From assembly GCA_965243615.1 (NCBI GenBank), contig CBDEVO010000003.1, positions 3,968,001-4,032,000 of the forward strand: DNA of 64,000 bases, given 5' to 3'. Made by a program: the position numbers and the translations under genes. The notes under the pieces were generated by a model. It saw only the letters and a list, made by a program, of their open reading frames with translations, ran no database searches and was not told the origin of the DNA. This DNA is from JAJEEA01 sp965243615 (GTDB lineage Bacteria > Acidobacteriota > Vicinamibacteria > Vicinamibacterales > UBA8438). Of the stretch, positions 17,026 to 25,307 are shown piece after piece. Numbering within the stretch: the first letter of the stretch is position 1; each line of letters begins with the position of its first letter.

Positions 17026-17460
17026 TTGTATCCAGAATTCATGATCGCGCCGATGCGCGAGGAGCTGACCCGGTTCGGCGTCCGCGAGTTGCGGACCGCG
17101 GCGGACGTCGACGAGGCCCTCGCCAAGACCTCGGGGACGACGATGGTCGTCGTCAACTCGGTGTGCGGCTGCGCGGCCGGCCGGGCGCGTCCCGGCGTCG
17201 CGCTCTCGCTGCAGCACGCCGTCAAGCCCGACCACCTCACCACGGTGTTCGCGGGCGCGGACATCGAGGCCACCGAGCGGGCCCGCAGCTACTTCACGGG
17301 CTATCCGCCGTCGTCGCCGTCGATCGCCCTCCTCCGCGACGGCAAGCTCGTCTACTTCATCGAGCGGCACCAGATCGAGAACCAGGAAGCGCCCGCCATC
17401 GCCGCCCAGTTGACGGCGGCGTTCGACAAGCACTGCGCCCCGGAGCCGGTCGCCGGATAG
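17026..17460 (+). CDS. Bacilliredoxin, BrxA/BrxB family
   Basis: 144 residues. The family removes bacillithiol (or a similar low-molecular-weight thiol) from oxidised proteins, using a CGC active site, which is present as VNSVCGCAAGRARPG at about 44-58. The N-terminus MYPEFMIAPMREEL and the FTGYPPSSPSIAL segment are typical. The TTG start at 17026-17028 is chosen because AAAGGAG lies 8 bases upstream and the conserved N-terminus begins there. Whether this organism makes bacillithiol cannot be told from the window. Confidence 0.92.
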   Translation: MYPEFMIAPMREELTRFGVRELRTAADVDEALAKTSGTTMVVVNSVCGCAAGRARPGVALSLQHAVKPDHLTTVFAGADIEATERARSYFTGYPPSSPSIALLRDGKLVYFIERHQIENQEAPAIAAQLTAAFDKHCAPEPVAG

Positions 17461-17543
17461 CGGCTCCGAACGGCCCAGTCATCAACGAAGCCGCGACGGC
17501 AGGGGGCTCCCAATCCCTCCGTCGTCGCGGTGAGACTTCGACA

Positions 17544-17732
17544 ATGGATGCTACCGCCCTGACGGTCGTCGGGGCCGCGGTCACGGTCCTGATCGTGATC
17601 CGCGCTTCGTTCCGGAGCCTGCGGGACCAGATGCGCGCTCACGCTCGGATTGTCCTGGAAGGTGCGGTATCGGGACGTCCGTCGCCCGCTCGAACGCCGC
17701 CCCTTCAAGCCGGCGGCTCCGCCTCGGCGTAG
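17544..17732 (+). CDS. Possible small single-span membrane protein
   Basis: 62 residues starting at ATG 17544. A hydrophobic segment (about residues 5-22, LTVVGAAVTVLIVIRASF) is followed by a basic tail. It overlaps the 3' end of the convergent ferrochelatase gene by 28 bases, and no clear ribosome site precedes it. It may be chance coding in GC-rich DNA. Confidence 0.3.
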   Translation: MDATALTVVGAAVTVLIVIRASFRSLRDQMRAHARIVLEGAVSGRPSPARTPPLQAGGSASA

Positions 17733-18709
17733 ACCGGCAGAGGGCTCCCTCCCCGGTAGCGATCCACGGTCGAGCGGACGACCTCCGCCATCATGTCGAG
17801 GAAGCGCGGGTCGTCGTTGACCGCGGCCGCGCGCCGCAAGGTGATGCCGAGCTCGGCACAGACCGCCGCCGCCTCGACGTCGAGGTCGTAGAGCACCTCG
17901 ATGTGGTCGGCCACGAACCCCAGCGGACAGAGGACCGCCGTTTCGAGGCCGTCCGCCGCGGCGGTCCGCAGATAGTCGCAGACGTCGGGCTCGAGCCACG
18001 GGTCCTGCGGGCGCCCGCTGCGGCTCTGATAGACCAGCGCCCAGTCGTCGCGCCCCAGGCGCTCGGCAACGAGCCGGGCCGAGATCTCCAACTGCTCGCA
18101 ATAGAGCGTCGCGCCGGCCATGCCGACGGGAATGCTGTGGGCGGTGAACACCAGCCGGGCGGGGTCTCGCTCGGACGCCGGCAGCGTGTCGACTGCGGTT
18201 CGGACCCGCGCCGCCCAGGCCTCGATGAAGAGGTCGTGGGCATGCCAGTCGCCGACATAGTAGACCTCGACGTCGGGATGACCGCCGGCCCGGAGCTCCC
18301 GGCGCGCGGCCAGAACGTTGTCGCGGTACTGGCCGCAGCTCGACCAGGAACGGAACCCGGCGAGGATCAGTCCCACCGCGCGTCGGATCCCGGCCCCCGC
18401 CATTTCTTGCAGGGTGTCGGCGAGGAACGGGTGCCAGTTGCGCATGCCGACGTAGACGGGCAACGGCAGGCCTTCGCGATGGAGCCGCTCCTGCAGGCCC
18501 TCCGACTGTCGGCGGGTCAACTCGGTGATCGGCGACACGCCGCCGAAGCGCTCGTAGTGTCGCGCGACTTCCTCGACGCGCTCGGGCGGAACGCGGCGCC
18601 CGCGCAGCACGTTCGAGAGGAAGGGCCGGATGTCGTCGAGTCCCTGGGGGCCGCCGAAGCTGACGAGGAGTACCGCGTCGAACGGTGCGGCGGGCGACGG
18701 TTGGGTCAT
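17705..18709 (-). CDS. hemH: Ferrochelatase
   Basis: 334 residues. It inserts ferrous iron into a porphyrin, protoporphyrin IX or coproporphyrin III, at the end of heme synthesis. Motifs: AVLLVSFGGPQ (13-23), the catalytic histidine in FTAHSIPV (about 183-190), and CPLGFVADHIEVLYDLD near 265-281. The ATG at 18707-18709 fits the family start; the open frame extends far upstream but only as antisense of the next gene. It is divergent from the hydroxypyruvate isomerase-like gene with a 27-base gap. No other heme gene is nearby. Confidence 0.93.
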   Translation of the reverse strand: MTQPSPAAPFDAVLLVSFGGPQGLDDIRPFLSNVLRGRRVPPERVEEVARHYERFGGVSPITELTRRQSEGLQERLHREGLPLPVYVGMRNWHPFLADTLQEMAGAGIRRAVGLILAGFRSWSSCGQYRDNVLAARRELRAGGHPDVEVYYVGDWHAHDLFIEAWAARVRTAVDTLPASERDPARLVFTAHSIPVGMAGATLYCEQLEISARLVAERLGRDDWALVYQSRSGRPQDPWLEPDVCDYLRTAAADGLETAVLCPLGFVADHIEVLYDLDVEAAAVCAELGITLRRAAAVNDDPRFLDMMAEVVRSTVDRYRGGSPLPVYAEAEPPA

Positions 18710-18736
18710 CCTCCGTTCATGATACCGTCTGGGCCC

Positions 18737-19501
18737 ATGCCGAAGCTCGCCGCCAACTTCTCGATGATGTTCCGCGAGGTCGACATGCTCGACCGGTTCG
18801 GGCTCGCCGCGCGGGCCGGTTTCACCGGGGCGGAGATCCAGAACCCCTACGAGCACACCGCCGAGGAGATCGCGTCGGCGTACCGGGACAGCGGCCTCGA
18901 GGCGGTGCTCTTCAACCTGCCGGCCATGGTCGGCGCCGTGCCGGGGCGCGAGGCGGAGTTCGACGAGGGGGTCGCGCGCGCGCTCGAGTACTGTCGGGCC
19001 TCCGGTTGCCGGCAGGTGCACTGCCTGGCGGGAACCACCGGCGACGCCCGGGCCGAGGCCACGTTCGTGGCGAACCTGCGGCGGGCCTCGGCGGCGGCCC
19101 GGCCGCTGGGGGTGCGGCTGCTGCTCGAGCCGCTCAACACGCAAGACATGCCCGGCTACTTCCTCACCCATACCGCCGATGCCCGCCGCATCATCGACCG
19201 GGTGGGCGAGGACAACGTGTTCCTGCAGTACGACGTCTACCACATGCAGATCATGGAGGGCTTCCTCGCCGAGACCATCAAGGCCAACCTGGACGTCATC
19301 AGCCACGTCCAGATCGCCGGGGTGCCGGGCCGGCACGAGCCGGACGCTTCGCAGGAAGTACACTATCCGTACCTGTTCGACGTGCTCGACGAGCAGGGCT
19401 ACGAACGCTGGGTGGCCTGCGAGTACCGGCCCGCCGGCGACACCCTCGCGGGCCTCGGCTGGGCGCGTCCCTACGGCATCGACCCAGCGCGCGCCCGGTG
19501 A
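18737..19501 (+). CDS. hyi: Hydroxypyruvate isomerase-like TIM-barrel protein
   Basis: 254 residues with the AP-endonuclease-2 type TIM-barrel. Hyi interconverts hydroxypyruvate and tartronate semialdehyde in glyoxylate metabolism; relatives act on other 2-keto sugars. Typical stretches are KLAANFSMMFREVDMLDRF at the start, LLLEPLNTQDMPGYFL with the metal-site glutamate, the FLQYDVYHMQIMEG strand, and a final ACEYRPAGDT with the second glutamate. A -10-like GATACC lies 10 bases before the ATG. No gcl or glxR is adjacent, so the substrate is uncertain. Confidence 0.83.
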   Translation: MPKLAANFSMMFREVDMLDRFGLAARAGFTGAEIQNPYEHTAEEIASAYRDSGLEAVLFNLPAMVGAVPGREAEFDEGVARALEYCRASGCRQVHCLAGTTGDARAEATFVANLRRASAAARPLGVRLLLEPLNTQDMPGYFLTHTADARRIIDRVGEDNVFLQYDVYHMQIMEGFLAETIKANLDVISHVQIAGVPGRHEPDASQEVHYPYLFDVLDEQGYERWVACEYRPAGDTLAGLGWARPYGIDPARAR

Positions 19502-19528
19502 GTCGCCGACCTGAGACGGGCCGGGACC

Positions 19529-19617
19529 CGGGACTTCCGCCGGCGCACACCGGCAGACCGCGCAACCAGGGCGGGTGGCCGCACTCGCGGGAGAGGACGC
19601 GGGACTTCCGCCGGCGC
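19529..19617 (+). repeat. 18-base direct repeat pair before surE
   Basis: CGGGACTTCCGCCGGCGC occurs at 19529-19546 and again, identically, at 19600-19617, 71 bases apart, in the gap between hyi and surE. Both copies are followed within ten bases by a CACACCG sequence. No gene spans them convincingly. Confidence 0.7.
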
Positions 19618-19649
19618 GCCCCTTGCACACCGCCGGACATCTTGCAGAC

Positions 19650-20402
19650 ATGCGACAGGTTCTCGTGACCAACGACGACGGCATTGAGGCGGAGGGCCTG
19701 CGGGCCCTCGCCGACGCCCTCGCCTCCCTCGGCCGGGTGACGGTGGCGGCCCCGGCGGTCGAGAGCAGCGCCGTCGGGCACGGCCTCACCCTGCGCCGCC
19801 CCCTCGAGCTGCGGGAGGTGGCGCCGGGCTGGCACTCGGTGGACGGCACGCCCGCCGACTGCGTGAACGTCGCGGTGTCCGAGGTGCTCGGCGGCGTCCC
19901 CGACCTCGTGGTGTCGGGCATCAACGACGGGCTCAACATCGGCGACGACGTGACCTATTCGGGCACCGTGGCAGGCGCTCTGGAGGGGGTGCTGGTCGGG
20001 GCGCCCGCGATCGCGGTCTCGCTGCAGCGCGGCCGGCGGATGGACTACGCGGGGGCGGCGTACATCGCCCGCCAACTCGCGGAATCGGTGCTCGACGAGG
20101 GGCTGCCGCGCCGCACGCTGCTGAACGTCAACATTCCGCGCTCGATTCCCCGCGGCATCCGGATCACGGTGCAGGCCAGCCGGCGTCAGGCCTTCGGGAC
20201 GACCGGCTCCCGCGGGGAAGGGCCGACGTCGGTCCGCATCGACTCGGCGCAGCTCGACTGGGAGCTGAACGAGCGATCCGATTACGAGGCGATACGGGGC
20301 GGCTGGGTCTCGGTCACCCCGCTGCATCCCGACTGGACGAACCACGCCGCCCTCGACGCCGTCGAATTCCTCGCCGAATCGGATGCGGTTGAGGTACAAT
20401 AG
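19650..20402 (+). CDS. surE: 5'/3'-nucleotidase SurE
   Basis: 250 residues. SurE is a metal-dependent phosphatase of nucleoside monophosphates linked to stationary-phase survival. The start MRQVLVTNDDGIEAEG carries the metal-binding NDD; the middle has VDGTPADCVNVA and VSGINDGLNIGDDVTYSGTV. The ATG at 19650 matches the family start. An open extension upstream is not conserved. It is followed 10 bases later by tRNA-Pro. Confidence 0.95.
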   Translation: MRQVLVTNDDGIEAEGLRALADALASLGRVTVAAPAVESSAVGHGLTLRRPLELREVAPGWHSVDGTPADCVNVAVSEVLGGVPDLVVSGINDGLNIGDDVTYSGTVAGALEGVLVGAPAIAVSLQRGRRMDYAGAAYIARQLAESVLDEGLPRRTLLNVNIPRSIPRGIRITVQASRRQAFGTTGSRGEGPTSVRIDSAQLDWELNERSDYEAIRGGWVSVTPLHPDWTNHAALDAVEFLAESDAVEVQ

Positions 20403-20412
20403 GCGATTGTGT

Positions 20413-20489
<77 letters not shown>

Positions 20490-20558
20490 TCCTTCCAACG
20501 TCGCCGGTTTCCTTCCCCGTAGAGGCCATCGCGAAGCCCCGGACGGCCGGGCCTCGGA

Positions 20559-20606
20559 TATAATCGCGCGCTGCCGAGCGCGGGCGGGCGCCGGGGTCGG
20601 CGCCCG
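20559..20606 (+). promoter_or_regulatory. Promoter box and GC hairpin upstream of acylphosphatase
   Basis: A consensus TATAAT (20559-20564) without a clear -35 box is followed by a 9-bp perfect stem with a GGGT loop (20585-20606), inside the ~120-base leader of the acylphosphatase gene. The hairpin could slow polymerase or shield the leader. Confidence 0.45.
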
Positions 20607-20690
20607 GGCGGGTGACGCCGATGCATGCGGCCCCGCCGCCGACCCGGGGCACCGGGACGTGTTCGGGGACGCCGGCATCCCGGAGGGGCG

Positions 20691-20984
20691 GTGATCGTTG
20701 CGAGGCGGTTCGTGGTTTCCGGCCGGGTGCAGGGTGTCGGGTACCGTTTCCATGCGCGTGACGCCGCCACCCGGGAGGGCCTCGGCGGATTCGTACGGAA
20801 CCTCCCTGACGGGCGGGTCGAGGTGGAGGCGGAAGGCGACGAGGACGCGATGCAGCGGTTCGAGCGGGCGCTCCGGCAGGGACCGCCGGCGGGGCGCGTC
20901 GATGCGGTCGTGGTGACCGGGATGATACCGGGCGCCGCCGCTCGGCCGTTCCGCATCGAGACGCTTCAGGCGTCGGGGCCGTGA
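20691..20984 (+). CDS. acyP: Acylphosphatase
   Basis: 97 residues, the family size. It hydrolyses acyl phosphates such as acetyl or carbamoyl phosphate. The phosphate loop is VSGRVQGVGYRF (9-20), with the catalytic arginine R19, and the conserved asparagine lies in GFVRNLPDGRVEVEAEG. The GTG at 20691 is chosen because GGAGGGG lies just before it. It is preceded by tRNA-Pro and followed by repeat copy B. Confidence 0.93.
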   Translation: MIVARRFVVSGRVQGVGYRFHARDAATREGLGGFVRNLPDGRVEVEAEGDEDAMQRFERALRQGPPAGRVDAVVVTGMIPGAAARPFRIETLQASGP

Positions 20985-21102
20985 AACCGACCCGGCCACC
21001 CCGGACAGGATGGTCGGGCAGGGGGCGAGGGCGGATGCGCAGCTCTCGAGGCCGGCAACGCGTCGGCGCGCGCCCGTGCCGGGCCGGCCGGACTTCGGGA
21101 GC

Positions 21103-21175
21103 CAGGAGTCTGTAGAACGGTGCAGACTCCTGGTTGGTTGGGCGCCCAGCGGAGCCGCAGGCGACGATGGGCGGG
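21103..21175 (+). repeat. Dispersed hairpin repeat, copy B
   Basis: CAGGAGTCTG (21103-21112) and CAGACTCCTG (21123-21132) form a perfect 10-bp stem with a 10-base loop. Compared with copy A, the loop lacks five bases (CGCCG). It is followed by GGTTGGTTGGGCGCC, then AGCGGAGCCGCAGGCGACGA. It lies in the gap between acyP and apt. Confidence 0.85.
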
Positions 21176-21193
21176 CCAGGAGGCCGAGGTGGC

Positions 21194-21709
21194 ATGGAGC
21201 ACCTGAAAGCGAAGATTCGTCACGTGCCGGACTTTCCGAAGCCGGGCATCAATTTCTGCGACATCACGACCCTGCTCCGCGATCCCGCGGGCCTCTCCGA
21301 CGCCGTGCAGGGTCTTGCCGAGCCGTTCCGCGACGAGCGGATCGATCTGGTGGTGGGCATCGAGAGCCGCGGGTTCATCCTGGGGGCGCCGGTCGCCGGC
21401 CGGCTGGACGCCGGCTTCGTTCCCGCGCGCAAGCCGGGCAAGCTCCCCGCCGCCACCCTCCGCCAGTCCTACGAGCTGGAGTACGGCAGCGACGCCCTCG
21501 AGATCCACGAGGACGCCATCGTGCCCGGCCAGCGCGTGCTCATCGTCGACGACCTGCTCGCCACGGGAGGCACCGCCGCCGCCGTCCGCGACCTCGTGCA
21601 GAAGACTGGCGGGGAAGTGGTGGGCATCGCGTTCCTCGTCGAGCTGACCTTCCTCGAGGGCCGCAAGCGGCTGGGAGAGACGCCGCTCGTCGTCGGGCTG
21701 CAATACTGA
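21194..21709 (+). CDS. apt: Adenine phosphoribosyltransferase
   Basis: 171 residues. It salvages adenine with PRPP to give AMP. The start MEHLKAKIRHVPDFPKPGI matches the family, so the ATG at 21194 is used; upstream in-frame codons are repeat-derived. The PRPP loop is VLIVDDLLATGGT near 116-128, and the flexible loop region ARKPGKLP is present. Confidence 0.95.
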   Translation: MEHLKAKIRHVPDFPKPGINFCDITTLLRDPAGLSDAVQGLAEPFRDERIDLVVGIESRGFILGAPVAGRLDAGFVPARKPGKLPAATLRQSYELEYGSDALEIHEDAIVPGQRVLIVDDLLATGGTAAAVRDLVQKTGGEVVGIAFLVELTFLEGRKRLGETPLVVGLQY

Positions 21710-21760
21710 CGCTCGCCCGAAAAGGACGGGGCCGGCGTTCACGGCAACCACGGGGAGACG

Positions 21761-22309
21761 ATGATCGAGCTGGCGCTGCTGGCGGTCGCGGGATTCGTCG
21801 GGGTCGGTGCAGTCCTCGTCAGGAACGTCCTCGCGGCCCGGCGGCGGGACGCGCAACTCCTCGGGCTGCTCGCGACGTTCGGTCCTGCCTGCGAGCGGGC
21901 CCGCACCGACCCCCGCGCCCTCCTGGCCTGGTATCCCGTCGCCCTCGCGGCCCGGCGGGCCTTTCCGCGGGCCTTTGCGGTGCTGGACGGGGATCGGCAA
22001 CGCCGGTTTCCGTTCGGTCCGGCCGAGCTCGAGGCGGCGCACGCCCGGTGGAGCACCGACTGGCTCGACTGGGAACGGCGCCAGGACGCGGAGCATCGCG
22101 CCCGGAGCGAGGCCGTCGAGGCGGAGCTGGAACGAGCCGCCGATGAGACGGCGGCGCCGTTGCGGACGCGACTCGAGGCCCTGGAGCGGGAGAAGCTGGA
22201 GCAGTACCAGCGCCGGTACGAAGAGTACGTGCGCGTGTCGCGGGAGCTGAAGGAGCTGGCGGAGACGTCGCCCGAGCCGGACCCGCGTTCATCTCGCCGA
22301 GACGCTTGA
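21761..22309 (+). CDS. Membrane-anchored coiled-coil protein of unknown function
   Basis: 182 residues. One N-terminal hydrophobic span (about 3-22) is followed by an arginine-rich cytoplasmic part; residues ~105-170 are rich in Glu, Arg and Leu with heptad-like spacing (TRLEALEREKLEQYQRRYEEY), suggesting a coiled coil. No known family recognised. It lies between apt (51 bases) and gdhA (118 bases) and may share apt's transcript. Confidence 0.65.
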   Translation: MIELALLAVAGFVGVGAVLVRNVLAARRRDAQLLGLLATFGPACERARTDPRALLAWYPVALAARRAFPRAFAVLDGDRQRRFPFGPAELEAAHARWSTDWLDWERRQDAEHRARSEAVEAELERAADETAAPLRTRLEALEREKLEQYQRRYEEYVRVSRELKELAETSPEPDPRSSRRDA

Positions 22310-22427
22310 GGGCTTCGGCCGCGCAAGACCGCGGCGGGTGGAGGAGCGGCCTTCAGGGTCGATCCGGGACGTGGGGTCCGCCGCGTCCCGCAGTGTCACT
22401 TCGTCGGATCGAGAGAGCGGGGGCGTC

Positions 22428-23771
22428 ATGGCTGATCTGGATCTCGACCGTTTCATGCGCGGCCTGGCTCGGCGCAACCCCGGCGAGCCCGAGTTCCACC
22501 AGGCCGTGAGGGAGGTCACGGGCTCGCTGATTCCCTTCATGCGCGACCACCCCCGGTATGCCGAGGGCGGCATCCTCGAGCGCATGACCGAGCCCGACCG
22601 CATCATCGTCTTCCGGGTGTGCTGGCTCGACGACCGCAACCGGGTCCGCACCAACCGGGCGTACCGCGTGCAGTTCAACAACGCCATCGGCCCCTACAAG
22701 GGGGGGCTGCGGTTCCATCGCGACGTGACCCTCTCGGTGCTGAAGTTCCTCGGCTTCGAGCAGACCTTCAAGAACAGCCTCACCGGCCTGCCGATGGGCG
22801 GGGCCAAGGGCGGCGCGGACTTCAACCCCAAGGGGAAGAGCGACGCCGAGGTCATGCGGTTCTGCCACTCGATGATGACCGAGCTCGCCCGCCACATCGG
22901 CGAGGACGTCGACGTGCCGGCCGGCGACATCGGGGTCGGGGCGCGGGAGATCTCCTACCTCTTCGGCCAGTACAAGCGCATCAACAACCGCTTCGCCGGC
23001 ACCCTGACCGGCAAGGGCGTCGCCTTCGGCGGCAGCCTCATCCGCACCGAGGCGACCGGCTACGGCTGCGTCTACTTCGTCGAGAACATGCTGAAGCGGC
23101 GCGGCGAGGGGCTCGCGGGCCGGACCTGCGCCGTCAGCGGCTCGGGCAACGTGGCGATCTACGCGGCCGAGAAGGCCGTCGATCTCGGGGTCAAGGTCGT
23201 GACCCTGTCCGATTCCGGCGGGTTCGTGCACGACCCCGACGGCATCGACGCGGAGAAGCTCGCCTTCGTCAAGGACCTCAAGGAGGTCCGCCGGGGACGC
23301 ATCTCGGCCTACGCCGACCGTTTCGGCTGCGCCTATCACCCCGGCGCGAGGCCCTGGATCGTGCCCTGCGACGTCGCCCTGCCGTGCGCGACCCAGAACG
23401 AGCTCGACGTCGGCGACGCCGAGACCCTCGTCGCGAACGGTGTCCGGACCGTCGGCGAGGGGGCCAACATGCCGTGCAGCCTTGAGGCCACCGAGCGCTT
23501 CCTCGCGGCCGGGGTCCTCTTCGGACCCGCCAAGGCCGCCAACGCCGGCGGGGTCGCGGTGTCCGGCCTCGAGCAGAGCCAGAACGCGTTGCGCATGAGC
23601 TGGTCCCGCGAGGAGGTCCACGAGCGGCTGAGGACCATCATGGCGGAGATCCATGAGAAGTGCTGCGCTTACGGCGACGGCGGCGACGGCGGTGTCGACT
23701 ACGTGCGCGGCGCCAACGTGGCCGGGTTCGTGAAGGTCGCCGACGCCATGCTCGCCTATGGGGCGGTCTAG
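22428..23771 (+). CDS. gdhA: Glutamate dehydrogenase, NADP-type
   Basis: 447 residues, exactly the length of E. coli GdhA. It makes glutamate from 2-oxoglutarate and ammonium. Visible are RVQFNNAIGPYKGGLRFH, the catalytic lysine in LPMGGAKGGADF (about 122-133), PAGDIGVGAREI, and a Rossmann site VSGSGNVAIYAAEK near 240. The ATG at 22428 gives MADLDLDRFM, as in the family. The length and N-terminus favour the hexameric NADP form over the catabolic NAD form. Confidence 0.94.
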   Translation: MADLDLDRFMRGLARRNPGEPEFHQAVREVTGSLIPFMRDHPRYAEGGILERMTEPDRIIVFRVCWLDDRNRVRTNRAYRVQFNNAIGPYKGGLRFHRDVTLSVLKFLGFEQTFKNSLTGLPMGGAKGGADFNPKGKSDAEVMRFCHSMMTELARHIGEDVDVPAGDIGVGAREISYLFGQYKRINNRFAGTLTGKGVAFGGSLIRTEATGYGCVYFVENMLKRRGEGLAGRTCAVSGSGNVAIYAAEKAVDLGVKVVTLSDSGGFVHDPDGIDAEKLAFVKDLKEVRRGRISAYADRFGCAYHPGARPWIVPCDVALPCATQNELDVGDAETLVANGVRTVGEGANMPCSLEATERFLAAGVLFGPAKAANAGGVAVSGLEQSQNALRMSWSREEVHERLRTIMAEIHEKCCAYGDGGDGGVDYVRGANVAGFVKVADAMLAYGAV

Positions 23772-23830
23772 CGTGGCGGCGCGGCCCCGAAGGGCTATCG
23801 CGTTCTTGCGGTTCGGCCGAAAAGCGGTAC

Positions 23831-24061
23831 ATGTTCCAGTCGCCGGACGAGTCCCACGACGTGATCTGTTCTCACCGGCCGCGCGCGGACGGTCCCGGGA
23901 GCTGGGTGGTGCGGATGGGGGAGACCACCCTGGGGGAGCGCCAGTCGCTGGCCGGCGCCATCGACCTCACCCGCTCCGCCGCGGTTTCCCACCGGCGGCC
24001 GGCCTGGCTGCTCGACGAGTCGGGATACCCGCTGAAGCCGATGCTGCCGTGGAACCTGTGA
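23831..24061 (+). CDS. Hypothetical small protein
   Basis: 76 residues from ATG 23831, 59 bases after gdhA. It has two cysteine-poor halves (MFQSPDESHDVICSHRP and SAVSH..PAWLLDESGYPLKPMLPW). The composition is balanced rather than the Arg/Pro/Gly-rich look of chance frames in this genome. No ribosome site or family recognised. Confidence 0.4.
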   Translation: MFQSPDESHDVICSHRPRADGPGSWVVRMGETTLGERQSLAGAIDLTRSAAVSHRRPAWLLDESGYPLKPMLPWNL

Positions 24062-24178
24062 CCACCGTCGCCGCGGCGGCGAGCCCGACGCACGATCCCG
24101 CTGCGAACCCCCCGTTCTCGATACACCGAGTTGCCCGGCAAGGTCGGGCCTCTGCTACACTGGAGCGTTACCCGATAC

Positions 24179-24255
24179 GCGCGTGTAGCTCAGTCGGATA
24201 GAGCGACCGCCTCCTAAGCGGTAGGCCCCTGGTTCGAATCCAGGCACGCGCGCCA
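24179..24255 (+). tRNA. tRNA-Arg (anticodon CCT)
   Basis: 77 bases with encoded CCA. The acceptor stem is GCGCGTG/CACGCGC, the anticodon stem ACCGC/GCGGT with loop CTCCTAA (anticodon CCT), and the T arm CCTGG-TTCGAAT-CCAGG. It reads AGG codons, which are rare in GC-rich genomes. TACACT (24156-24161) 17 bases upstream may be its -10 box. Confidence 0.97.
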
Positions 24256-24352
24256 TCCGAACCGTCGCCGGAGCCGCGTCTCTGGTACACTTTTCGGTGG
24301 AGATTGATGTGCAAGCGCCGGGCAACACCGGGCGCCAGGCAGGAAGACGCGA

Positions 24353-25126
24353 ATGAAGCGGAGTGAGCGGCATCACCTGAAGGAGAACGCCTTCGCGGTG
24401 GCGATGGCGCGGTTCCAGGATCGGGCCGAGAGCTGGGGGACCGGGCTCGCCATCGCCGGCGGCGTCGCGCTGACCGCCGTCGTGCTGTTCGGCGGCTACA
24501 CATGGTGGTCCCAGCGGGCAGAGGCGACGGCCGGAGCCCTGCTCGCCGCGGCCCTCGTGGTCGCGGACGCGCCGGTCGTCCCACCGCCGGCGGCCGATGC
24601 GGCGAACGGGGGAGAGGACCCGGCGGCGGCCGAGCCTCCATTCGCCCAGCCGCCCGGCTCCTATCCCACGATAGAGGCCAAGATGTCGGCGTCGCTTCCC
24701 ATGCTGCTGGAAGCGGCCGACGCGCATCCGAACACCCCGTCGGGAATCACCGCCCGGTACCGCGCCGCCGCGGCCCTGGCCGCCCTCGGACGTGACGACG
24801 AGGCGGCGGAGCACTACCGGCGGGTGATCGACGGCGACGAGGGCGGGGTCTACGGCCGCATGGCCACCCTTGGGCTGGCGACCGTGCAGATGTCCCGCGG
24901 CTCCTACGACGAGGCCATCGCCCTGCTCGAACCGTCGTCGGTGTCGGCCGCCGACGCCCCGCTGCCGGTCGACGGGATCCTGATGCAGTTGGGACGCGCC
25001 TACCGGCTGGCCGGCCGGGCCGACGACGCCCGCGCCGCGTTCCAGCGCATCATGGACGAGTTCCCGACCTCGCTCTACTTTCCGAACGCCGAGCGCGAGC
25101 TGCAGGTGCTTCAGATCGAGGGCTAG
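24353..25126 (+). CDS. TPR-repeat membrane protein (YfgM-like)
   Basis: 257 residues. A basic cytoplasmic N-terminus (MKRSERHHLKENAF) is followed by one membrane helix at about 32-50, an Ala/Pro-rich linker, then tetratricopeptide-like helices (RYRAAAALAALGRDDEAAEHYRRVI and two more) to the C-terminus. The topology resembles YfgM, a periplasmic chaperone partner, but the assignment is by architecture only. TACACT at 24286-24291 may be its -10 box. Its TAG stop is the first triplet of repeat copy D. Confidence 0.72.
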   Translation: MKRSERHHLKENAFAVAMARFQDRAESWGTGLAIAGGVALTAVVLFGGYTWWSQRAEATAGALLAAALVVADAPVVPPPAADAANGGEDPAAAEPPFAQPPGSYPTIEAKMSASLPMLLEAADAHPNTPSGITARYRAAAALAALGRDDEAAEHYRRVIDGDEGGVYGRMATLGLATVQMSRGSYDEAIALLEPSSVSAADAPLPVDGILMQLGRAYRLAGRADDARAAFQRIMDEFPTSLYFPNAERELQVLQIEG

Positions 25127-25160
25127 GAGTCTACGTCGCAGAACGGTGCGGACGCCGGTC
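25124..25160 (+). repeat. Dispersed hairpin repeat, copy D (truncated)
   Basis: TAGGAGTCTACGTCGCAGAACGG and following bases match the hairpin half of copies A-C with several substitutions. The downstream GGTTGGTTGGG and GCCGCAGG part is missing. It begins at the stop codon of the TPR gene. Confidence 0.7.
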
Positions 25161-25307
25161 CAGGCTTCTTCGCCGCGCCGAGCGCCGCCCCCGCGGGCCT
25201 GCGCCTTCCGGCCCGCCGGCACCTCCCGGGTTCGCGGGGCGGACTCGCGCACCGGCGCGGCCCGAACGCGCCGGGGCCTGCGGCGCCTCGCCGCCCGGGG
25301 ATGTCCG

